The position numbers and the translations under genes were made by a program. A stretch of 64,000 nt of DNA from CALDTK01 sp965213735 (lineage in GTDB: Bacteria > Bacteroidota > Bacteroidia > Chitinophagales > Saprospiraceae): contig CBDCAB010000005.1 in the NCBI GenBank assembly GCA_965213735.1, forward strand, positions 744,001-808,000. The letters run 5' to 3'. Shown piece by piece: positions 35,226 through 44,110 of this stretch. The notes under the pieces are model-generated. The model was not told where the DNA came from and did not search any database. It was given only the letters and a program-made list of their open reading frames with translations. The stretch's first letter is position 1. Every line of letters begins with the position of its first letter.

Positions 35226-38200
35226 ATGCAACAATCCGCAGCTTATACAGCCCTCATCCAGCGGCTCGATCAGTTTATCCGTAAGTATTACCTCAACCAA
35301 CTCATCCGAGGTACCCTCTACACCCTCGGCGTCGTCGGACTCGCTTTTCTAGCCATCAATATTCTCGAAGGCAACTTTTACTTCGACAAATCAGGGCGTA
35401 AGGTCCTGTTCTTCAGCTTTTTAGCAATTAGCGCCGCAGCCTTCGCCCTGTGGATCCTCCTGCCCGCAGCGCACTACTTCCGACTCGGAAAAGTAATCTC
35501 CCACGAGCGCGCCGCCGCCATCATCGGCAACCACTTCGGCGACGTCCAAGACAAACTCCTCAACCTGCTCCAACTCGGACGCGAAGCCCAACGCTCCGAC
35601 AGCCCCACAGCAACCACCTCCGGGCTTAGCCACGAATTGCTGCTCGCCTCCATCTCGCAAAAAAGCAACGAACTTCAACCCGTCCCCTTTCGCCGCGCTA
35701 TCGACCTTAGCGAAAACCGCAAGTACCTCCGCTACGCGCTGCCACCCTTGCTCCTGCTCATCGTCCTGTTGGTAGCCGCCCCCACCTTCATCACCGACTC
35801 CACCTCGCGACTCGTCCGCAACAATGAGGACTTCGAGCGGCCCGCTCCTTTTTCTTTCGTTTTGCCGAAAGGCGACTTGTCAGTTATACAATTCGACAAT
35901 TACCCGCTCACCGTCCAGGCCGAAGGTGCACTCGTGCCCGCAGAAGCTTACATCACCATCGACGGCAATGCCTACCGCATGAAGCCCGAAGGCAGCGGTC
36001 GCTTCAGTTACGAGTTTCAAAATGTAGCTGCCGATGTGCCTTTTCGCCTCACTAGCGGCAACGTACAGAGCATCCAGCACACCCTCGATGTCATCGAGAA
36101 GCCCAACTTGCTGGGTTTTAGCGTAAGCCTCGACTATCCCGCCTACACCGGCCGCCGCGACGAAACACTCGATAATCTCGGTGATCTCACCATTCCGGAA
36201 GGCACCCGTATCCGCTGGACTTTCGAGGCCGATAACACCGATGCCGTCGAAGTGCGTTTTGCCGAAAGGCTCGACACCGCCAGCCGTGAAGGGCAGCAGC
36301 TGTTCCTCCAGGATGCCCGCCCCATGCGCTCCATGCCGTACACCATCATTACCGGCAATAAGGCGCTGCCTCGTGCCGATTCTGTGCGCTATGGCATCAC
36401 CATCATTCCCGATCGCTATCCAAGCATAACTGCCGAGACGTTCAGCGATTCCACTCAGCGCAATGTCCTCTTTTTCGCAGGTGAGGCAAGCGACGATTAT
36501 GGCCTCACTGCTCTGCGTTTTGTGTACACGCGTAGCGCTAAAGGCGGAGTGACTGCTGAAGAGACGGTTGATTTGGGTAGGCCTTCCGGCAAAACTGCAA
36601 CGTTCGATTATACATTCGATCTTGCTCAGCTTTCGCTAAAACCAGGCGAGGAAATCTCCTACTACTTCGAAACCTTAGACAACGACGGGGTACACGGAGC
36701 AAAAAGCGCACGGACTCCGGTGCAAACCGTACGTAAGAAAACCCTCGAGGAGTACGAGGAAGCCCGCGAAGAGCAGAGCGATGAAATCAAGCGCAAGCTC
36801 CGCGAGAGTGTGAAAGAAAGCAGGGAAATTCAGGAAGAAATGAAGCGCTTGCGCGAAAACTTGCTACAAGAAAAGCAGGTAGACTGGCAGGCGAAAAAAG
36901 AACTCGAAAAACTCTTAGAGCGGCAAAAAGCACTCGAAGAGAAAATTCAAGAAGCCAAAAAAGACTTCGAAGAGCAGCGCGAAGAACAAGCAGAATTTCA
37001 AGAGCCCGATCCAGCGCTCGAAGAAAAGCAGGAAAAGCTCGAGGAAATGTTCGAGCAACTCGAAGATCCAGAGATGCAGGAGCTGATGGAGAAGATCCAG
37101 GCCCTGATGGAGAAAATCGAAAAGGATGAAGCGCTCGAGATGATGGAGCAGATGGAAAGCAACGACGAGCAGCAAGAGCAGAAGCTCGACCGGCTCGAAG
37201 AGCTTTTCAAGCAACTCGAAGTGGAGTACGAGCAACAGGAAGCGCAAAAGGCCCTGGAAGAACTCGCCAAAAAGCAAGAAGAACTCGCCGAAGAAACAGA
37301 GAAGAAAGCCGATGGCGAACAGTCGAAAGAGCAGCAGGAAAAGCAAGAAGAACTCAATGAGGAGTTCGAGAAGCTCACCGAAAAACTCGAAGAACTGGAT
37401 AAGAAAAACGAGGAGCTGAAGCGTCCGATGGACACCGGCACCGACGAGCAGAAGCAGGAAGAAGTTAAGCAAGACCAGCAGGAGGCAGGCCAGCAAATGC
37501 AGCAGCAACAAAATCAAGGTGCTTCCAAAAAGCAAAAGGATGCCGCCAAGAAGATGAAGGAAATGGCTGGCCAAATGAAGCTAGCGGCGCAGTCGGGGCA
37601 ACAACAGCAAGCCCAAGAAGACATCAAAGCCCTCCGCCAGCTGCTCGAAAATCTCGTAAGCATCTCCTTCGATCAGGAAGACTTACTCGCTGCCTTTGCG
37701 ACTACCGAGCAAAACACTCCCCGCTACGTGGAGGAAGTGCAGCGCCAGTTTAAGCTCAAAGATGATTTCCGTATCGTGGAGGACAGCCTGCAAGCCTTAG
37801 CCAAGCGCGTGATCCAAATCGAAAGCTTCGTGCTCGATAAAGTCGGCGACATCAACGAACACCTCGATAAAGGCCTCAAAAACCTAGAAGAGCGGCAGGT
37901 GCAACAGGCCTACAACCGCCAGCAGCGCGTGATGACCGATGTCAACGACCTTGCCCTCATGCTTGCTGAATCTATGGAACAGATGCAGGAGTCGATGGCC
38001 CAAAGCATGCCTGGCAGTCAGAGCTGCGAAAAACCCGGCGGCAAAGGCAAAAGCAAGTCGGGCGGCAAGTCCGGCAACGAACCTTCTGATAAGATGAGCG
38101 AAGGTCAGGAAGGCCTCAAAGAGCAGATGGAGCGGGCCATGGAGAACATGAAAAAGCAAGCCGAAGGTCGCAAGGCTGGCAAGCAAGGCTCCGGCGGCAC

Positions 38201-38627
38201 CTCCAGTAAAGAGTTCGCTGAAATGGCCCAGAAACAAGCCGAACTCCGTAAGCAACTGCGCGACAAGCAGCGCAAGCTCCAGGAACAAGGCAAAGGCTCG
38301 CAAGAACTACAGGGAATTATCGATGAGATGAATAAAGTCGAAGAAGATCTCGTGAATAAGCGACTTACCAATCAGATGCTGGAGCGCCAGCAAGACATTC
38401 TCACCCGCCTACTCGAAGCCGAGAAAGCCGAGCGCCAGCAAGATGAGGACGAGAAGCGTAAGAGTGAGACAGCACAACAAATCGAGCGCACCCTTCCTCC
38501 CGCACTCGAGGAATACCTCAAGCAGCGCGCAGCACAGACCGATATCTACCGCGAGGTCAGTCCCGAACTCAAGCCTTACTACCGCCAGCTGGTAGAGCGC
38601 TACTTCGAGGAGCTGAAGACGAAATAG
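35226..38627 (+). CDS. DUF4175-type membrane protein with long coiled coil
   Basis: The ATG at 35226 (MQQSAAYTALIQRLDQFIRK) gives 1133 residues; the upstream open frame is not protein-like. N-terminal part: two membrane helices (LYTLGVVGLAFLAINIL, VLFFSFLAISAAAFALWILL), a cytosolic segment with GNHFGDVQDKLLNLLQL, a third helix (ALPPLLLLIVLLVAA), then beta-rich extracytoplasmic domains to about residue 500. From there to about 1080 it is a very long Glu/Lys/Gln-rich coiled coil, with a short Gly/Lys/Ser-rich interruption (KPGGKGKSKSGGKSG). This is the DUF4175 arrangement often found in Bacteroidota beside an RsbW-like kinase and ybeY, as here. The molecular role is unknown. Confidence 0.9.
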   Translation: MQQSAAYTALIQRLDQFIRKYYLNQLIRGTLYTLGVVGLAFLAINILEGNFYFDKSGRKVLFFSFLAISAAAFALWILLPAAHYFRLGKVISHERAAAIIGNHFGDVQDKLLNLLQLGREAQRSDSPTATTSGLSHELLLASISQKSNELQPVPFRRAIDLSENRKYLRYALPPLLLLIVLLVAAPTFITDSTSRLVRNNEDFERPAPFSFVLPKGDLSVIQFDNYPLTVQAEGALVPAEAYITIDGNAYRMKPEGSGRFSYEFQNVAADVPFRLTSGNVQSIQHTLDVIEKPNLLGFSVSLDYPAYTGRRDETLDNLGDLTIPEGTRIRWTFEADNTDAVEVRFAERLDTASREGQQLFLQDARPMRSMPYTIITGNKALPRADSVRYGITIIPDRYPSITAETFSDSTQRNVLFFAGEASDDYGLTALRFVYTRSAKGGVTAEETVDLGRPSGKTATFDYTFDLAQLSLKPGEEISYYFETLDNDGVHGAKSARTPVQTVRKKTLEEYEEAREEQSDEIKRKLRESVKESREIQEEMKRLRENLLQEKQVDWQAKKELEKLLERQKALEEKIQEAKKDFEEQREEQAEFQEPDPALEEKQEKLEEMFEQLEDPEMQELMEKIQALMEKIEKDEALEMMEQMESNDEQQEQKLDRLEELFKQLEVEYEQQEAQKALEELAKKQEELAEETEKKADGEQSKEQQEKQEELNEEFEKLTEKLEELDKKNEELKRPMDTGTDEQKQEEVKQDQQEAGQQMQQQQNQGASKKQKDAAKKMKEMAGQMKLAAQSGQQQQAQEDIKALRQLLENLVSISFDQEDLLAAFATTEQNTPRYVEEVQRQFKLKDDFRIVEDSLQALAKRVIQIESFVLDKVGDINEHLDKGLKNLEERQVQQAYNRQQRVMTDVNDLALMLAESMEQMQESMAQSMPGSQSCEKPGGKGKSKSGGKSGNEPSDKMSEGQEGLKEQMERAMENMKKQAEGRKAGKQGSGGTSSKEFAEMAQKQAELRKQLRDKQRKLQEQGKGSQELQGIIDEMNKVEEDLVNKRLTNQMLERQQDILTRLLEAEKAERQQDEDEKRKSETAQQIERTLPPALEEYLKQRAAQTDIYREVSPELKPYYRQLVERYFEELKTK

Positions 38628-38698
38628 CAAGCAGCTAACAAATAAAATTTTCTTGTCCGGGAACTCCTGCCGCTGAAACCTGGTTGAGTGAGTGGCGT

Positions 38699-38734
38699 AT
38701 ACCATTGAGGAAGTGGTATGTAGCCGCTTACCAC
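38699..38734 (+). promoter_or_regulatory. Two mutually exclusive small hairpins before the RsbW-like gene
   Basis: ATACCA (38699-38704) can pair with TGGTAT (38714-38719), and GTGGTA (38713-38718) can pair with TACCAC (38729-38734). The shared middle strand allows only one at a time. This could be a switch or simply a short repeat; the stems are only 6 bp. Confidence 0.3.
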
Positions 38735-38764
38735 TAGCATCATCCTCCCGACACACCTGCCCTC

Positions 38765-39226
38765 ATGCGCCCATCCGATATCATGCTCGTGCTACCGTCT
38801 CGTATGGCAAGCGTTTGCGAAGTCGCAGGATTTGTTGATGAAGTCATCGACAGTTACGGGCTGAGTGACGACCTACAGGGCAACCTGCTCATCTCGCTCA
38901 CCGAAGCTGTAACCAACGCTATCCGTCACGGCAACGAGCTCGACGAGTCTAAGCATGTCCGTGTCGAGGTTTGGCGCAAGCGTACCAAGCTCCGCGTTGT
39001 GGTAGCCGATGAAGGTGAAGGCTTTTCACCCCGCACAGTGCCCGATCCTACCGCTCCTGCACGTATCGAGAAGGAAGGTGGTCGCGGTGTATTTCTCATG
39101 CGCGCGCTTTCCGACGAAATTCGCTACTTCAACGAAGGGCGCTGCGTTGAGATGTGCTACGACTACAATCATCACATGCCCCCGCGCAAGCTCGAGATTG
39201 CTTCACATGCGCGCGCTCGTGCCTAA
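38765..39226 (+). CDS. RsbW-like serine-protein kinase/anti-sigma ATPase
   Basis: A 153-residue GHKL-fold ATP-binding protein. The N box is LTEAVTNAIRHGNELD, the G1 box VADEGEGFSP and the G2 box GGRGVFLMRALSDEI; these are the binding elements of the RsbW/SpoIIAB type (HATPase_c_2). Such proteins phosphorylate anti-anti-sigma factors or bind sigma factors. No STAS-domain partner lies in the window, so its target is unknown. In many Bacteroidota a gene of this type sits between DUF4175 and ybeY, as here, which argues for a conserved housekeeping link. It starts 137 bp after the DUF4175 stop. Confidence 0.9.
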   Translation: MRPSDIMLVLPSRMASVCEVAGFVDEVIDSYGLSDDLQGNLLISLTEAVTNAIRHGNELDESKHVRVEVWRKRTKLRVVVADEGEGFSPRTVPDPTAPARIEKEGGRGVFLMRALSDEIRYFNEGRCVEMCYDYNHHMPPRKLEIASHARARA

Positions 39227-39242
39227 GATGTAGTTTTGCGCT

Positions 39243-40145
39243 ATGTCTCACACATTCGCGCCGCTCGCTTTAATCCTACTCCTCTTTGCTTGTTCATCTG
39301 GTGCTGATGCGCCCGAGCAAGAGTTGAGCGAGACTATCGCACCGAAAGAATCTGGCTTTACCATCTGGGAAACAGCCGCAGCACCAGAGTCGGTTGTCAT
39401 TGATGGCTCCAGCGTATATGTTTCTCACCTGGGCCAGAAAATCGAACCACAGGCAAAAGATGGCGATGGCTATATCGCGCGCTACGATGCCAATGGCAGA
39501 TTGATCGAAACCTTCGTCGATGGTCTCAACTCACCGAAAGGCAGTGTCATAATGGGCAATGTCTTATACGTTGCCGATGTCGATCATGTCTTAGGTTTTG
39601 AATTAGAGTCTAAGCAGAAAGTCTACGATGTTAGTTTGGAAGGCCAAACCTCCTTTCTCAATGGCCTTACTGCAAATTCGCAAGGTCAGCTTTACGTGTC
39701 TGCCACAGATGTTGGGAAGGTTTGGCAGCTTGGGAGTTCGACTCAAAAGCCTCTACTCCTTGCCGAGCTGCCTGGAGTAAATGGTCTCGCTGCCACTAGC
39801 GAGGGTAAATACATTTACGCTGTCACCTATCGTGAAGATCCGGATGGTGGTCATGTTTTCCGCATCGAACTAGAGACGCTTTCGGTCGATCAGGTTGGCG
39901 ACTACGCAGGCAAGCTCGATGGTGTGAGTCTCCAAGAAGAGCGGCTGTATTTCACCGATTGGAATCCCGAAGGCTTAGGATCGGTGCTCGCGATGGACCT
40001 GAATACCGAGACGGTAGAAGTGGTGGCCAGCGACTCACTCTTTCAAGGTCCCGCTAATTTCGACGTGCTCGGCGATGGTCTCGCGCTCATTCCGATGCTG
40101 ACGGGTGCTAAAGTGATTGCTGTCAACCTCAATCTGCGGCAATGA
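39243..40145 (+). CDS. Beta-propeller lipoprotein (SMP-30/NHL-like)
   Basis: A 300-residue lipoprotein: signal MSHTFAPLALILLLFACSSG with lipobox LFAC. The mature part has repeated blades of the SMP-30/NHL type: PESVVIDGSSVYVSHLG, YIARYDANGRLIETFVDGL, SPKGSVIMGNVLYVADVDHV, FLNGLTANSQGQLYVSATDV, VNGLAATSEGKYIYAV, KLDGVSLQEERLYFTDW and GPANFDVLGDGLALIP. About six blades fit. Related proteins bind sugars, lactones or act as scaffolds; enzymatic residues cannot be assigned. It lies 16 bp after the RsbW-like gene and overlaps ybeY by ATGA, so it is part of the operon. Confidence 0.8.
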   Translation: MSHTFAPLALILLLFACSSGADAPEQELSETIAPKESGFTIWETAAAPESVVIDGSSVYVSHLGQKIEPQAKDGDGYIARYDANGRLIETFVDGLNSPKGSVIMGNVLYVADVDHVLGFELESKQKVYDVSLEGQTSFLNGLTANSQGQLYVSATDVGKVWQLGSSTQKPLLLAELPGVNGLAATSEGKYIYAVTYREDPDGGHVFRIELETLSVDQVGDYAGKLDGVSLQEERLYFTDWNPEGLGSVLAMDLNTETVEVVASDSLFQGPANFDVLGDGLALIPMLTGAKVIAVNLNLRQ

Positions 40146-40606
40146 CTTTTCCGCAGGTGCCGGGACTAGACATGTCTCCGAAGCTGTCGCTACAGAGTCT
40201 CGATGTGGATTTGCCCGACTTAGATGCGCAGCAGTTGCTCGTGTGGTTTTCAGCTGTCGCCAAAACCTATGGCTACACACTCCAGGCGCTGACTTATATC
40301 TTTTGCAGCGATCAGGCCTTACTCGAGCTTAATGTTGAGCACCTTCAGCACGATACCTTCACAGACATCATCACCTTTGACCTTCGTGATGAGATTGATG
40401 ACTCATTAATCGATGGCGAGTGCTACATCAGTCTCGAACGCGTCGCTGAAAACGCAGCGAGTTTTGGCGAAAGCTACACGAGCGAACTTCATCGTGTGCT
40501 AGTGCATGGCTTGCTGCACCTTTGCGGCTTGAAAGATAAATCTCCCGCTGAGGCGCAGACCATGCGACATGCCGAGGCTGAGGCTCTTCAGCTGCTTCTG
40601 CAATAA
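40142..40606 (+). CDS. ybeY: Endoribonuclease YbeY (rRNA maturation)
   Basis: Zinc-dependent RNase that helps process 16S rRNA and in ribosome quality control. The 154-residue protein has TYIFCSDQALLELNVEHLQH and DTFTDIITFDL, then the metal motif HRVLVHGLLHLCGLKDKSPA with a His further on in MRHAE. The first two His are canonical; instead of GYDH the third position follows the spacing seen in Bacteroidota relatives. The start ATG at 40142 overlaps the preceding stop by four bases, which implies translational coupling. A GGGGT/ACCCC hairpin follows the stop. Confidence 0.92.
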   Translation: MTFPQVPGLDMSPKLSLQSLDVDLPDLDAQQLLVWFSAVAKTYGYTLQALTYIFCSDQALLELNVEHLQHDTFTDIITFDLRDEIDDSLIDGECYISLERVAENAASFGESYTSELHRVLVHGLLHLCGLKDKSPAEAQTMRHAEAEALQLLLQ

Positions 40607-40625
40607 GGGGTGTCGCGTGCGTACC
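40605..40625 (+). terminator. Possible hairpin after ybeY
   Basis: GGGGTGTCGCGTGCGTACCCC folds into a 5-bp GGGGT/ACCCC stem at the ybeY stop. A T run is missing, so terminator function is uncertain. A TGTACGTACA palindrome follows at about 40639-40648. Confidence 0.35.
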
Positions 40626-40658
40626 CCCTGCTGCACTTTGTACGTACACATGCTGATT

Positions 40659-40675
40659 GGTTCCACGTGGAACGA
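40659..40675. promoter_or_regulatory. parS: parS-like palindrome, site 1
   Basis: GGTTCCACGTGGAACGA contains the perfect 14-bp palindrome GTTCCACGTGGAAC. This equals the core of known ParB-binding parS sites (for example TGTTCCACGTGGAACA). It lies 24 bp before thrA and recurs exactly inside thrC. Confidence 0.6.
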
Positions 40676-40698
40676 CCCCAGCAAATGCCTATTAAACT

Positions 40699-43164
40699 AT
40701 GAAAGTTTTGAAGTTCGGTGGCAGCTCAGTAGCTACACCTGAGCGCATCGACAAAGTGGCCGCTATACTGCGCGACTACTACGCACGAGGAGAAAAATTC
40801 TGCGTTGTGCTGTCCGCCTTCGGGGGCGTCACAGATGCACTGCTAGCGGTAGCAGCCAAAGCTGAACAAGCAGACGAGTCCTGGTCCGATGATTTAGAGG
40901 CTTTGCGCGAGCGCCACCTGGCCGCTGCGCACCACCTTACCTCAGCCGACCGTCAACAGCACCTCGTAAAGGAGGTAAACGAAAACCACGATACGCTGCA
41001 CAGCCTACTCAAAGGCGTGTTTTTAGTGCGTGAGGCCAGCGCACGCACACTCGATTATGTGCTGAGCTTTGGCGAACGCAACTCCTGCTTCATCATCTCA
41101 CGCGCGCTGCAACAGCTGGGCATTAATGCGCAGTATGCCGACGCTCGCCAGCTCATCCTTACCGACAAAACCTTCGGATCAGCGAGTGTACACTTCGACA
41201 AAAGCTTCGAGAAAATCGAGCAGCATTTTCGCTCACACAGCGGTGTCCAGGTAGTTACTGGCTTCATCGGGGCCACCTCCAAAGGCCTCACCACCACGCT
41301 CGGGCGGGGAGGATCTGATTATACCGCCTCCTTGCTGGCTGCCGGGCTCAAAGCTAGCAGCATCGAAATCTGGACAGATGTAACCGGTGTAATGACTGCT
41401 GATCCTCGTGCAGTCAAACGTGCTTTCACTATTCCCAAACTTACCTACGCCGAGGCCATGGAAATGAGCCATTTCGGCGCCAAGGTAATTTATCCGCCTA
41501 CGCTCCAGCCGGCGATGCGGGTCGGAATTCCGCTCTACATAAAAAATACCTTTGAGCCTGCAGCGGCCGGAACCTTCGTTAGTCGCGACTCCGATCCTCA
41601 AGGTCGTGCCGTTAAAGGCATTAGCTCCATTAAAAGCATATCCTTGCTCACGCTCGAAGGCTCGGGCCTTTTTGGCGTGGTGGGTATCTCCGGGCGCTTG
41701 TTTGGAGCCTTGGCGCAGGCGCAAATCAACGTTATTCTCATCACCCAAGGATCGAGCGAGCATAACATCACCTTCGCCGTCAGTCCCGACCGGGCTGCCG
41801 ATGCCAAGCGCCGCGTCGAGGCTGAGTTTGCCTATGAGATGCAAGGCGGGCTCGTGCGGCCGATCAAGGTTGAGCCGCGGCTATCGGTTGTGGCTATAAT
41901 CGGGCAGCAGATGCGTTTTCGACCTGGTATTGCTGGGCGGATGTTTCAAGCGCTCGGACGCAACGGCATCAACTGCGTCGCCATCGCCCAAGGTTCGAGC
42001 GAGCTCAATATTTCAGTCGTCATCTCCCAAGAAGATGAAGCCAAAGCCCTCAACGCGCTCCACGATGCCTTCTTTCTCAGCGACCAACGCGATGTCAATG
42101 TGTTCGTAGTCGGTACCGGCCTAATTGCAGAAGAATTGCTCCGACAGATGTCCGCGCAGCAGTCTCGCTTACGCCAAAACAAAAAACTTAACGTCCGCCT
42201 CATTGGCCTCACCAACACGCGACAAATGCTTTTCGATGATGAAGGTATCTCGCTGCAAGACTGGCAAACTAGCCTCGCTTCGAATGGTGAAGGAGCCGAC
42301 TTGCAACGCTTCATCGACACAATGATCAGCATGAACTTGTCTAACAGTGTGTTCGTCGACTGCTCTGCTTCTGGTGTGGTCGCCGAACATTACGAGCGCA
42401 TCCTCAGTGAAAGCATCTCTATCTCGACACCTAATAAAGTAGCCACTTCCTCTAGCTACCTGCGCTATACACGACTCAAACAAATCGCCGATGATAGCAA
42501 TGCTCGCTTCGCCTACGAAACCAACGTTGGTGCTGGACTCCCAGTGGTGAGCACGCTGCACGACATGAGCGTGAGTGGCGATGTGGTCCGCAGCATCGAA
42601 GGTGTATTATCAGGATCGCTCAGTTATATTTTCAATACTTATGATGGTGCCAAACCCTTTAGTGCTGTTGTGCGTGAGGCAGGAGAGCAAGGCTATACTG
42701 AGCCTGATCCGCGTGTGGATTTATGTGGTAAGGATGTCGCGCGCAAATTGGTGATTCTCGGTCGCGAAGCTGGCTTCCAGCTCGAACTCGAGGATGTGGA
42801 GGTCGAACCTTTCTTGAGTGACGCTACTTTCGCCGCTGACACGGTCGATCAATTTTATGAGCGGCTCGTTAAGCACGAAGATGAAGCAATGGCTGCTCGA
42901 CTTGGCGAGGCTCAGCGGCAGGATAAGCGGCTAGTCGTGCTTGGTCAGCTCGCTGATGGCAAGGCTCGCGTAAGTCTACAGGCCGTGGCGCGAGACAATC
43001 CCTTTGCTTCACTTAGCGGCTCAGACAACATGATCGTATTTACCACCAATCGCTACCAGACGCGCCCGCTTATCATTCGGGGTCCTGGAGCTGGCGCTGA
43101 AGTCACGGCTGCTGGCGTGTTTGCTGAGATCATCACTATAGGAAGTCTGCGGTCATGGGAGTAA
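40699..43164 (+). CDS. thrA: Bifunctional aspartokinase/homoserine dehydrogenase
   Basis: Catalyses the first and third steps from aspartate to threonine and methionine precursors. The 821-residue protein starts MKVLKFGGSSVATPERI, the aspartokinase signature. GFIGATSKGLTTTLGRGGSD, IEIWTDVTGVMTADPR and AMEMSHFGAKVIYPPTLQP follow. Two ACT regulatory domains lie at about 310-450 (VVGISGRLFGALAQAQINVI, GIAGRMFQALGRNGINCVAI). The dehydrogenase half begins near 465 with VFVVGTGLIAEELLRQM (NAD(P) fold), then ETNVGAGLPVVSTLHDM, GVLSGSLSYIFNTYD and GYTEPDPRVDLCGKDVARK. All catalytic blocks are present. It overlaps thrB by 10 bp. Confidence 0.97.
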   Translation: MKVLKFGGSSVATPERIDKVAAILRDYYARGEKFCVVLSAFGGVTDALLAVAAKAEQADESWSDDLEALRERHLAAAHHLTSADRQQHLVKEVNENHDTLHSLLKGVFLVREASARTLDYVLSFGERNSCFIISRALQQLGINAQYADARQLILTDKTFGSASVHFDKSFEKIEQHFRSHSGVQVVTGFIGATSKGLTTTLGRGGSDYTASLLAAGLKASSIEIWTDVTGVMTADPRAVKRAFTIPKLTYAEAMEMSHFGAKVIYPPTLQPAMRVGIPLYIKNTFEPAAAGTFVSRDSDPQGRAVKGISSIKSISLLTLEGSGLFGVVGISGRLFGALAQAQINVILITQGSSEHNITFAVSPDRAADAKRRVEAEFAYEMQGGLVRPIKVEPRLSVVAIIGQQMRFRPGIAGRMFQALGRNGINCVAIAQGSSELNISVVISQEDEAKALNALHDAFFLSDQRDVNVFVVGTGLIAEELLRQMSAQQSRLRQNKKLNVRLIGLTNTRQMLFDDEGISLQDWQTSLASNGEGADLQRFIDTMISMNLSNSVFVDCSASGVVAEHYERILSESISISTPNKVATSSSYLRYTRLKQIADDSNARFAYETNVGAGLPVVSTLHDMSVSGDVVRSIEGVLSGSLSYIFNTYDGAKPFSAVVREAGEQGYTEPDPRVDLCGKDVARKLVILGREAGFQLELEDVEVEPFLSDATFAADTVDQFYERLVKHEDEAMAARLGEAQRQDKRLVVLGQLADGKARVSLQAVARDNPFASLSGSDNMIVFTTNRYQTRPLIIRGPGAGAEVTAAGVFAEIITIGSLRSWE

Positions 43165-44081
43165 AAGTGTTTGCGCCAGCGTCTGTGGCCAATCTTGCAG
43201 TAGGCTACGATACGCTCGGCTTGTGTTTAGATGGTCCTGGAGATGAGGTGATCGCCGACTACTGTGACACACCAGGGGTGACCATCAAAGCGATAACTGG
43301 TGCAAAAGGTAAGCTTCCCCTCGAGCCCGAGCGAAATACAGCTGGCAAAGCGGCAATCGAGCTACTGCGCGACTATGGAGACGCGAGCATCGGGGTGGTA
43401 CTCACAATTCGCAAAAAGATGCCCTTCGGCTCAGGCCTTGGCAGCTCTTCCGCGAGTGCAGTTGCGGGTGCAATGGCCGTCAACGAGTTGTTGCGCAGGC
43501 CCTACACCAAGCGCGAACTGCTACCCTTTGCAGTAGCTGGCGAACAAGTAGCTGATGGTGCTTGGCATGCCGATAATGTGGCCCCTAGCCTGCTCGGGGG
43601 GATCATTCTGGTGCGCGATAATGCCACACTCGATGTGCATCGCCTTATTATGCCGAACGGACTGCGTGTGGCGGTGGTCCACCCTCATGTGGAGGTACTC
43701 ACCAAGGATTCTCGGGCCGTCCTAGCGTCTACTGTGCCCTTAGAAGCGATGATCAGCCAGCAGGCTAATCTTGGCGGCTTCATTGTCGGTTTGTATCGTA
43801 ATGATTTGGAGTTGGTCCGCCGTTCTCTCCAGGATTTGGTTATCGAGCCGCAGCGTGCTAAGCTCATTCCTCACTTTGCGGCAGTGCAAGCTGCGGCTTT
43901 GGCTGAGGGAGCTCTGGGTTGCAGCATCAGTGGTGCAGGTCCGAGTATTTTTGCGCTCTGTTCCACTGCGCTAATTGCTGAGAAAGCAGGCGCTGCCATG
44001 CAATCGATTTTTGCTGTGGCAAAACTCAAATCTACTCTCTACCAAAGCGGCATCAACTTGGAGGGTGCGCACGTCTGTTGA
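43155..44081 (+). CDS. thrB: Homoserine kinase
   Basis: Phosphorylates homoserine for threonine synthesis. The 308-residue GHMP-family protein starts MGVKVFAPASVANLAVGYDT, the usual substrate-binding motif 1. Motif 2, the ATP loop, is MPFGSGLGSSSASAVAGAMA around residues 93-112, DNVAPSLLGGIIL follows, and motif 3 is GCSISGAGPSIFAL near 262-275. Length and motifs are normal. The ATG at 43155 lies within the end of thrA, so the two are likely translationally coupled. Confidence 0.96.
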   Translation: MGVKVFAPASVANLAVGYDTLGLCLDGPGDEVIADYCDTPGVTIKAITGAKGKLPLEPERNTAGKAAIELLRDYGDASIGVVLTIRKKMPFGSGLGSSSASAVAGAMAVNELLRRPYTKRELLPFAVAGEQVADGAWHADNVAPSLLGGIILVRDNATLDVHRLIMPNGLRVAVVHPHVEVLTKDSRAVLASTVPLEAMISQQANLGGFIVGLYRNDLELVRRSLQDLVIEPQRAKLIPHFAAVQAAALAEGALGCSISGAGPSIFALCSTALIAEKAGAAMQSIFAVAKLKSTLYQSGINLEGAHVC

Positions 44082-44110
44082 TACCTAAATCGTTAAACAC
44101 CTCAATTCAT

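Noticed and set aside
36915..37574. A Leu/Phe-rich 219-residue frame antisense to the DUF4175 gene
   Set aside because: It is the reverse reading of Glu/Lys/Gln codons of the coiled coil and only mimics a membrane protein.
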